A stretch of 11,879 nt of DNA from Nautiliaceae bacterium (GTDB lineage: Bacteria > Campylobacterota > Campylobacteria > Campylobacterales > Nautiliaceae). The stretch's first letter is position 1; each line of letters opens with the position of its first letter. Shown here piece after piece: positions 5,963-11,879 of the stretch. The position numbers and the translations under genes were made by a program. The notes beneath the pieces were generated by a model, which did no database searches, was not told where the DNA came from, and worked only from the letters and a program-made list of their open reading frames with translations. The stretch lies in NCBI GenBank assembly GCA_027008345.1, contig JALTBU010000021.1:1-11879 (forward strand), read 5' to 3'.

Positions 5963-8900
5963 ATGAAACTTTCACTTTCAAAACTTTTAAACATAGCAAT
6001 TTTTCTTCCTATTTTCATTCTCTTAGGTGTTAGTAGCTATTATTTTTATAAAAACTTTACCGATTACCAAAAATTTGAAAATTCCAAAAAGTACATCACT
6101 CTTACAAAAAAACTTGAAAAAATACTTGTAGCGTTAGGGGAAGAAAGAGGTTCGAGTGCTATTTATTTCGTAAGCCATGGAAATTACCCAAAATCAAAAC
6201 TGATTGTAAAAGCAAAAAGAGCACAGATGGATGCTGCTATCAATAACTTAAAAACTTTTATAAATCAAAATCCTAAATTTTACAATCAAGTAAAAGATAT
6301 TTTTGTTCTAATAAATAGACTATCTATAATAAGACATCAAATTGACTCATTTAAAAACATTAAATTTAAACAGTGGTTTTTCGGATATTATACAGTCCTT
6401 GAAAATCACATACTAAATACAATGAACAGGCTTACAAAATATTTTCCTACTGAAATTACTACCCTTTATAAAGAAAAAATACCATTTGAAAAAATTACTG
6501 CTTATACAGGAATAATTAGAGGTTTTGGTTCTTATTATATTACAGCTGATTTACCAATTTCAAAAGATGATTATAAAACTATATTTATGAAATATTATCA
6601 TTACATTAATATATTACCAATTTCAGATCTTAACAGAAATATTTTTGCTAATAAAAATTTCCAAACACTTGAAAGCGATATTCATACTATATTATTTTTA
6701 TTACAACAGGCAAATATGGATTATTATCTAAATGGTACATTTAATGGATATCCAATTGATGCAATTGATTACTTTAATGAAATGACAAAAAGAATTAGCT
6801 ACTTTAAAAAAGCAACAACACTATTAAATAATGAAATTTCAACACAAATCAATAATATTGCAACAACAAGACTTTATAATCTTATTGTAAATGCAGTTAT
6901 TATTGTAATTGCAATTATTATTCTTTTGCTTGGAATTTATATTAAAAGACTCATTAATAACCATATTAAAGAATTATCTGAACTTATCTCATCTCTTACA
7001 CCTATTACAGGGAAAGAGACAAACATCGATATTTCTTCACCAGAAGGTCTTCATAAAGGAATTGAAACTGTTTCAAAAGCAATTGAAATCACACAAGAAT
7101 CAATTAAAAAATCCGAAGAAGCAACAAAAGCCAAATCACTTTTCCTTGCAAATATGTCACATGAAATAAGAACACCTCTTAATGGTATTTTAGGATTTTT
7201 AGAACTTCTAAAAACAACTCCTGTTGATGAAGAACAAAGAGAATATATTTCTACTATTGAACAAAGTGCAAAAAATCTTCTTCAAATTGTTAATAACATA
7301 TTAGACGTTTCAAAAATAGAAAGTCAAAAAGTATCACTTGAACTTATTGATTTTAAAGCTCTTGATGAATTTGAAAATGCAGTAGAAATCTTTGCAACGC
7401 CTGCTGCTCAAAAACAAATAGAATACATAACAAATATATCTCCTGATATGCCAAGCGTATTAAAAGGTGACATTCTAAAAATAAAAGAAATACTTACAAA
7501 TCTTGTAAATAATGCAATTAAATTCACCCATAAAAACGGAACCATTAGCGTAACTATTAAATTTAATGGTATTAAAAATAAAAAAGCCGAACTCTATTTT
7601 GAAGTAAGCGATACCGGAATAGGTATGAGTGAAGAACAAAAAGCAAAAATTTTTGAAGCTTTCTCACAAGCAGATGAAAGTGTTACAAGAAAATACGGTG
7701 GTACCGGTTTAGGTCTTACTATTGTTAAAAATTATGTTGAAATGATGGGTGGACAAATTCATGTAGAAAGTGAATTAAATAAAGGAAGTAAATTTTATTT
7801 CACTATTTCACTTGATGTAGTAGATCCAACTCCAAGATATCAACATTCTATTTTATCAAACAACACATTTGCCATTTTAAACACTAAAAAATCTACACTT
7901 AGAAAAGAAACAACATTTAATTATTTCAATTTCTTTGGAATAAACAAAATAGTATTTAATAATGCTGCCGAACTTGAAGGCATAATGAAGACAGAAAATA
8001 TAAATGCAGTTGTTATATTTTATGAAGAAAGTGATAAAAATGAAATAAAAAACATCACAAATACTCAACTCAATAAACCAATTATTGCAATTTCGTCATA
8101 TTTTTATAAAGAGCAAATAGATAAACTTCTTATTGATTACACAATTTACGACCCTGTTACACCAACTAAAACTTATAATACTGCCACATCATTAAAAGAA
8201 AAACATATAACAAAAGTAAGTTATGAAGAAGCCAAAAAACCATCTTATAAATTAAGAGCCCTAATTGCTGAGGATAATCCTATAAATCTTCAACTTCTAA
8301 AAACAACACTTAGAAATATGGGTCTTGAAACAGATGAAGCACAAAATGGACTTGAAGCATTTAACAAATATTCTATGAATCCTGATAAATATGATGTAAT
8401 ATTTATGGATATTCAAATGCCTGTAATGGACGGTATAGAAACAACTCAGGAAATTCTAGAATTTGAAGAAGAAGAAGGAATCCCTCATACACCTATTATT
8501 GCAGTTACTGCAAATGTTTTAAAAGGAGATAGAGAAAGATTTTTAGGTGCGGGAATGGATGATTATATTTCTAAACCAATAAATAAACAAGAACTTGAAA
8601 GAGTTCTTAATCAAATAACAAAACACAGATATGAAAAAACACTTAATATGCATGCAAAAGAAGAAAATACAGAGCATATTATTACAAAAGAAGAAATTCA
8701 AGCACCTAAAACATTTGACAAAAATTTAAAAAAATATATAATTGCGAGCGAAAGTCCATTTTTAGTAAATTACATTAAAGACGCAATAAAAGATTTTAAT
8801 TTTGAAATTGCATCAAATCTTAAAGAACTTCATAATTTAATAGATAAAACTGGATTAAATATTCTTCTTATAGAAGAAGATTTTGCAAACGCTGATATTT

Positions 8901-9046
8901 CAAAACTTATTGAATCTATTAAAAAAGAAACTCCAAATATAAAAATTATCGTAATAAGCGAAAACGAAATTCAAAATGCTGATGTGACAGTTACAACATT
9001 AGATCCGGAAGAAATTAAAAATGCAATTAAAAAGGTATCTGAATGA
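5963..9046 (+). CDS. Membrane hybrid histidine kinase with periplasmic NIT-type sensor and three receiver-like domains
   Basis: This inner-membrane sensor kinase (1027 residues) has, in order: TM1 (about 8-29), a periplasmic domain (30-303), TM2 (about 307-327), a linker helix, HisKA with SHEIRTPLNG (His400), HATPase (N517 in the N box, DTGIG at 550-554, YGGTGLGL at 578-585), a degenerate receiver (about 633-740), an intact receiver (about 766-890: E770/D771, acceptor D816, T849, K871) and a second degenerate receiver (about 923-1027). The periplasmic part starts with EERGSSA (60-66), the hallmark of NIT nitrate/nitrite-sensing domains, so nitrate or nitrite is the likeliest ligand, but this is inferred from family. 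Autophosphorylation at His400 and transfer to D816 would feed the HPt protein. The start is set by a strong AAGGAG six bases upstream; the Sel1 gene's stop abuts the ATG. No HAMP domain is obvious. Confidence 0.93.
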   Translation: MKLSLSKLLNIAIFLPIFILLGVSSYYFYKNFTDYQKFENSKKYITLTKKLEKILVALGEERGSSAIYFVSHGNYPKSKLIVKAKRAQMDAAINNLKTFINQNPKFYNQVKDIFVLINRLSIIRHQIDSFKNIKFKQWFFGYYTVLENHILNTMNRLTKYFPTEITTLYKEKIPFEKITAYTGIIRGFGSYYITADLPISKDDYKTIFMKYYHYINILPISDLNRNIFANKNFQTLESDIHTILFLLQQANMDYYLNGTFNGYPIDAIDYFNEMTKRISYFKKATTLLNNEISTQINNIATTRLYNLIVNAVIIVIAIIILLLGIYIKRLINNHIKELSELISSLTPITGKETNIDISSPEGLHKGIETVSKAIEITQESIKKSEEATKAKSLFLANMSHEIRTPLNGILGFLELLKTTPVDEEQREYISTIEQSAKNLLQIVNNILDVSKIESQKVSLELIDFKALDEFENAVEIFATPAAQKQIEYITNISPDMPSVLKGDILKIKEILTNLVNNAIKFTHKNGTISVTIKFNGIKNKKAELYFEVSDTGIGMSEEQKAKIFEAFSQADESVTRKYGGTGLGLTIVKNYVEMMGGQIHVESELNKGSKFYFTISLDVVDPTPRYQHSILSNNTFAILNTKKSTLRKETTFNYFNFFGINKIVFNNAAELEGIMKTENINAVVIFYEESDKNEIKNITNTQLNKPIIAISSYFYKEQIDKLLIDYTIYDPVTPTKTYNTATSLKEKHITKVSYEEAKKPSYKLRALIAEDNPINLQLLKTTLRNMGLETDEAQNGLEAFNKYSMNPDKYDVIFMDIQMPVMDGIETTQEILEFEEEEGIPHTPIIAVTANVLKGDRERFLGAGMDDYISKPINKQELERVLNQITKHRYEKTLNMHAKEENTEHIITKEEIQAPKTFDKNLKKYIIASESPFLVNYIKDAIKDFNFEIASNLKELHNLIDKTGLNILLIEEDFANADISKLIESIKKETPNIKIIVISENEIQNADVTVTTLDPEEIKNAIKKVSE

Positions 9047-9408
9047 TGAATAAGAAAAAAATTCTCGTTGTAGACGATGATGCAACCAATAGAAAATTTT
9101 TAAAAATAGTACTTTCAAAAAAACCAAATATTGAAATAATTGAGGCTGAAAATGGCTCAGAAGCACTCAGTAAATTAAATGATGATATTTCTTTAATTCT
9201 GCTTGATATTTATATGCCGGTAATGGATGGTATAAAATTTATGCAGACTCTTAAAATGGAAAACCCACAATATGCAAATATTCCTATAATAGTCCTCTCA
9301 ACAGATGACACTAAAAAAAACGACGCTCTTTCCTGGGGGGCGAAAGATTTTATCCTAAAACCGGTTAGACCGGTTATATTATGGGAAAAAATTTCAGAAT
9401 ATCTTTAA
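9043..9408 (+). CDS. Single-domain (CheY-like) response regulator
   Basis: The 121 residues are one receiver domain with all active-site residues: the acidic cluster D11-D13, acceptor D55 in LLDIYMPVMDG, S86 with T87 in VLST, and K106 in LKP. There is no output domain, so the signal must leave by protein-protein contact, for example with a flagellar motor, enzyme or other regulator. It is the natural last step of the relay from the HPt protein. Two adjacent ATGs compete (9043 and 9046). I chose 9043 because AGG at 9033-9035 is seven bases from it and because this gives the ATGA overlap with the kinase stop, as seen elsewhere in the operon. Its stop overlaps the stop of mqnE on the other strand. 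Confidence 0.93.
   Translation: MMNKKKILVVDDDATNRKFLKIVLSKKPNIEIIEAENGSEALSKLNDDISLILLDIYMPVMDGIKFMQTLKMENPQYANIPIIVLSTDDTKKNDALSWGAKDFILKPVRPVILWEKISEYL
9359..9375 (-). terminator. Candidate weak terminator hairpin for mqnE, inside the response regulator gene
   Basis: AACCGGT and ACCGGTT form a seven-base-pair stem with a three-base loop. On the minus strand the stem runs into TTTT and lies about 30 bases after the mqnE stop, so it could end mqnE transcription. The U tract is short. On the plus strand no T run follows, so it is unlikely to end the signalling operon. It falls within codons of the response regulator around K106, so coding constraint could also explain it. Confidence 0.35.
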
Positions 9409-10463
9409 TAAATTTTTATTTCATTATAAAGACTGTCCCTCTCTACGGGGATATAACCACTGTCTTTTATTAAAGAAACAAGTTCATTTAAATCAAGACC
9501 GTTTCTTGAAGCAGCACCTGCGGCTGAATTAATTGATTCTTTTTCAATTGTTCCATCTATATCATTTGCTCCATAACTTTGTGCTACAAGAGAAAGATTA
9601 AGTGTAGTTGTAACCCAATATGCTTTTATATTTGGTACATTTTCGAGTAAAATTCTACTAATAGCAATTGTTTTTAAAATTTCAACTCCTGTTAAAAAAT
9701 TTTTAACATTTAAATAATTATTTTCTCTTTGATAAACAAGAGGAATAAAAGCATTAAATCCACCGGTTTTTTCTTGTAATTTTCTAATTCTTAACATATG
9801 GTCGATTCTATGGGATCTGTTTTCAATATGCCCAAAAAGCATAGTGGCATTACTTTTTTTACCTCTTTTATGCCATAACTCATGAATTTTTAACCAGTTT
9901 TCACTGCTTACTTTTCCTTTACATATTTTGTTTCTGATATTTTCATCAAATATTTCTGCTCCACCACCCGGCATTGAGTTAACACCTGATTTTATCATAT
10001 CATCAAGAACTTCTTCATATGATTTAGAACTTAATTCACTTAAAAAATTGACCTCAGCCGCTGTAAATGCCTTAATATGAATATCTGGCAGTTCTTTTCT
10101 TATCTCTTTTACAATATTCATATAATATTCATATCCTACATGAGGATTGTGTGCTGAGACTATATGGACTTCTTTTGCACCTTTTTCATAAGCCGATTTT
10201 GCAATATCTACACACTCTTCTATACTTAATGTATAAGGATTAGGGTTTTTTCTATGTGCTGAAAAAGCGCAAAATTTACATACATCTTTACAAACATTAC
10301 TCGGATTAATGTGTCTATTGATATTAAAATATGTTTTTTTACCAAATTTTTCTTCCCTTATTTTATTAGCTTCTTCTCCTAAACTAAAAAGGTCCAAATC
10401 ATAAAGTTTAACCGCATCCTGAAAATCAAAATTATCACTTTTAATTTTATTTATTAAATTCAT
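9405..10463 (-). CDS. mqnE: Aminofutalosine synthase MqnE, radical SAM enzyme of menaquinone synthesis
   Basis: MqnE joins 3-[(1-carboxyvinyl)oxy]benzoate to the adenosyl part of SAM, giving aminofutalosine in the futalosine route to menaquinone, the main respiratory quinone in Campylobacterota. The radical SAM cluster motif is CxxxCxxC at C58, C62 and C65 within HINPSNVC and CKFCAF. The HxNPxN lead-in favours MqnE over the related MqnC. Other family stretches are HIVSAHNPHVGYEYY, MPGGGAEIFDENIR, a GHIE segment and GFNAFIPLVYQREN. At 352 residues the length is typical. The ATG at 10463 has AAAGGG about five bases upstream. It stands alone on the minus strand, tail to tail with the response regulator gene and divergent from glnD. 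Other menaquinone genes are not in view. Confidence 0.95.
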   Translation of the reverse strand: MNLINKIKSDNFDFQDAVKLYDLDLFSLGEEANKIREEKFGKKTYFNINRHINPSNVCKDVCKFCAFSAHRKNPNPYTLSIEECVDIAKSAYEKGAKEVHIVSAHNPHVGYEYYMNIVKEIRKELPDIHIKAFTAAEVNFLSELSSKSYEEVLDDMIKSGVNSMPGGGAEIFDENIRNKICKGKVSSENWLKIHELWHKRGKKSNATMLFGHIENRSHRIDHMLRIRKLQEKTGGFNAFIPLVYQRENNYLNVKNFLTGVEILKTIAISRILLENVPNIKAYWVTTTLNLSLVAQSYGANDIDGTIEKESINSAAGAASRNGLDLNELVSLIKDSGYIPVERDSLYNEIKIY

Positions 10464-10516
10464 ATAAACCCTTTATAGTCTATCTTTTTTGATAAAATAG
10501 CACAAAAGGAGTAAAA
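10464..10516. promoter_or_regulatory. Divergent mqnE/glnD intergenic region with probable promoter for glnD
   Basis: This 53-base gap must hold both start signals. For glnD, a T-rich stretch leads into TAAAAT (10493-10498), a good -10 box with no clear -35, as is common in Campylobacterota, giving a leader of only about 12 bases. AAGGAG (10506-10511) is the glnD ribosome site. For mqnE, TATAAA read on the minus strand just before AAAGGG is the only candidate -10, and it is very close to the start, so the mqnE promoter may lie inside glnD. Confidence 0.4.
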
Positions 10517-11879
10517 ATGCAACAATTAAACGAACTAATTTACTCTTCAACAGACGATTTTGAAATAAGTAAAGCCATTAAAAAAGCAATAAAAAATTAT
10601 CTTGATTCTATCCATAACATACAAGGCGGTAAAGATTTTTTTGTAAAACATACTAAAAAAATGGATGAGTTTATTAAAATAATTTATAAATATTTAATTA
10701 AAAAAAACTTTGAAGAATTTGCACCTCCGCTAAATTCAATTCCACTTTCCATAATAGCTCTTGGAAGCTATGGAAGAGAACAATTATCTATATATTCCGA
10801 TATAGATATTATGATAGTATATAAAAATATCAAAGGATATAACTTAAAAGAGATTATTGAAAGTTATGTGACAATGCTTTGGGATCTTGGACTTAAAATA
10901 GGGCACAGAGTTCATGAGCTAAAAGACTTAAAACCTGCGGCAAATGAAGATATCACTATAAAAACTGCTATGCTCGAAAGTCGCTTTATTACAGGAAGTA
11001 AGTTTATGTGGTATGAAACACAAAATACATTAAATAAAATAAAAGATGAAAACAAAAAAGATTATATTCTTGCTAAATATGAAGAAATGAAGCAAAGACA
11101 CAAGAAATATCCCATTTCAATGGAACCTAACATTAAAGACGGCTTTGGAGGTATAAGAGATTCTAATACCCTTCTTTGGATAAACAAAGTAATATTTAAT
11201 TATCCAAACAATTCATATCTTATACCAAAATTTGCAAGCGAGGAAGAATTTAGAGAATATAGAAGTTCTCTTGAATTTTTATTTAAAACTAGAGTTTATC
11301 TTCATTTAGCTGCTAAAAAGAAAATAGATACTGTATATCTACAATATCAAAGAGAAATAGCTCTTAATATGGGGTATAAAGATTCAACCAGGACAAGTGC
11401 TGAGAGAAAATTCATAAGAGATTTATTAAAGGCATTATGGAAAGTTAACACATTTTGTGAAATAACTATTAAAAAAATTATTAAACCTTATTTATATTCC
11501 CATTCTTATAAAGATATAAAACAAAAAAGAGTAGATAAAAATTTTTATATATGTGATGAAAAACTATATTCTAATTTTTATACATCTTACAATTTCAAAG
11601 AATATTTGGAAAAAATTATAAATATCAAACAAAAAATAAAAAAAACCGATATTTCAGTCGTTGCCAATTTAAAAAGCAAACAAATGAAAAAAACAAAAAA
11701 ACTTATAAGATCAATGTTTTATTCACAAAATCTTTATCCAATTCTTTTTGCACTTTATAGAGCTGATAAATTAGAGAAAATTGTTCCACCATTTGAAAAA
11801 GTAAAATATCTGGCTCAATTTGATGGATATCATCAATATCCCGTAGATATACATTCACTTTATACAGTAAAAGAACTTG
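10517..11879 (+). CDS. glnD: GlnD, PII uridylyltransferase/uridylyl-removing enzyme (3' end outside the window)
   Basis: GlnD adds UMP to PII proteins when nitrogen is short and removes it when glutamine is plentiful, and so tunes nitrogen assimilation. The frame is open to the right edge, covering 454 of an expected 800-900 residues. The nucleotidyltransferase motif is LGSYGREQLSIYSDID (82-97), with metal-binding Asp95 and Asp97. The family segment PNIKDGFGGIRD follows at 204-215. The last residues, HQYPVDIH (439-446), mark the start of the HD domain that removes UMP; the ACT domains would lie beyond the window. The start has AAGGAG upstream at good spacing. The nucleotidyltransferase-HD order and the PNxKDGxGGxRD motif make GlnD the best call, although substrate specificity cannot be proved from half a protein. 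No glnB or glnK is visible here. Confidence 0.9.
   Translation, partial: MQQLNELIYSSTDDFEISKAIKKAIKNYLDSIHNIQGGKDFFVKHTKKMDEFIKIIYKYLIKKNFEEFAPPLNSIPLSIIALGSYGREQLSIYSDIDIMIVYKNIKGYNLKEIIESYVTMLWDLGLKIGHRVHELKDLKPAANEDITIKTAMLESRFITGSKFMWYETQNTLNKIKDENKKDYILAKYEEMKQRHKKYPISMEPNIKDGFGGIRDSNTLLWINKVIFNYPNNSYLIPKFASEEEFREYRSSLEFLFKTRVYLHLAAKKKIDTVYLQYQREIALNMGYKDSTRTSAERKFIRDLLKALWKVNTFCEITIKKIIKPYLYSHSYKDIKQKRVDKNFYICDEKLYSNFYTSYNFKEYLEKIINIKQKIKKTDISVVANLKSKQMKKTKKLIRSMFYSQNLYPILFALYRADKLEKIVPPFEKVKYLAQFDGYHQYPVDIHSLYTVKEL

Noticed and set aside
6909..8068. Overlapping short frames within the kinase gene (6909-7169 plus, 7877-8068 minus)
   Set aside because: The kinase frame is continuous and carries all expected motifs through this stretch, so these are shadows.
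9335..9340. Six-G tract in the response regulator gene as a contingency locus
   Set aside because: It is below the length usually linked to slippage in Campylobacter, and it encodes the Trp-Gly of a normal receiver segment.
9359..9375. The same hairpin as a terminator for the plus-strand signalling operon
   Set aside because: No T run follows on the plus strand and it lies before the end of the gene it would terminate.

Overview
The window is AT-rich, tightly packed, ordinary chromosomal bacterial DNA. The order rplI-hslV-hslU-era, the futalosine-pathway gene mqnE and the codon use point to Campylobacterota (the former Epsilonproteobacteria). A glnD homologue and a nitrate-sensor-like kinase make a free-living, possibly deep-branching vent-type member (Nautiliales-like) more likely than a Campylobacter or Helicobacter pathogen. 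This placement is inferred from gene content and was not tested by any search. I see no tRNA, rRNA, insertion sequence, CRISPR array or phage gene, and the longest gap between genes is about 70 bases.

Left block, minus strand (1-3957): a housekeeping operon read right to left, rplI (ribosomal protein bL9), hslV and hslU (the ATP-dependent HslUV protease), era (ribosome-assembly GTPase), and then an unrecognised gene that runs off the left edge. Adjacent genes overlap by one base or are separated by 1-13 bases, and ribosome binding sites often lie over the preceding gene's end.

Centre block, plus strand (4027-9408): a five-gene signalling operon that starts 69 bases from rplI, with overlapping divergent promoters. 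It encodes a stand-alone Aer-like PAS protein (probably FAD-binding), a histidine-phosphotransfer (HPt) protein, a small exported Sel1-repeat protein, a 1027-residue membrane hybrid histidine kinase with a periplasmic nitrate/nitrite-sensor (NIT)-type domain, and a single-domain response regulator. The conserved phosphorylation residues make a complete His-Asp-His-Asp relay: kinase His400, kinase Asp816, HPt His246, regulator Asp55. No DNA-binding or enzymatic output domain is present. This operon is the most interesting part of the window: it may combine a periplasmic ligand input, a cytoplasmic redox input and a periplasmic Sel1-type partner in one relay.

Right block: mqnE (minus strand, menaquinone synthesis by the futalosine route) meets the response regulator gene tail to tail, with the two stop codons sharing the palindrome TTAA. 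Diverging from mqnE is the first half of glnD (PII uridylyltransferase), which runs off the right edge.
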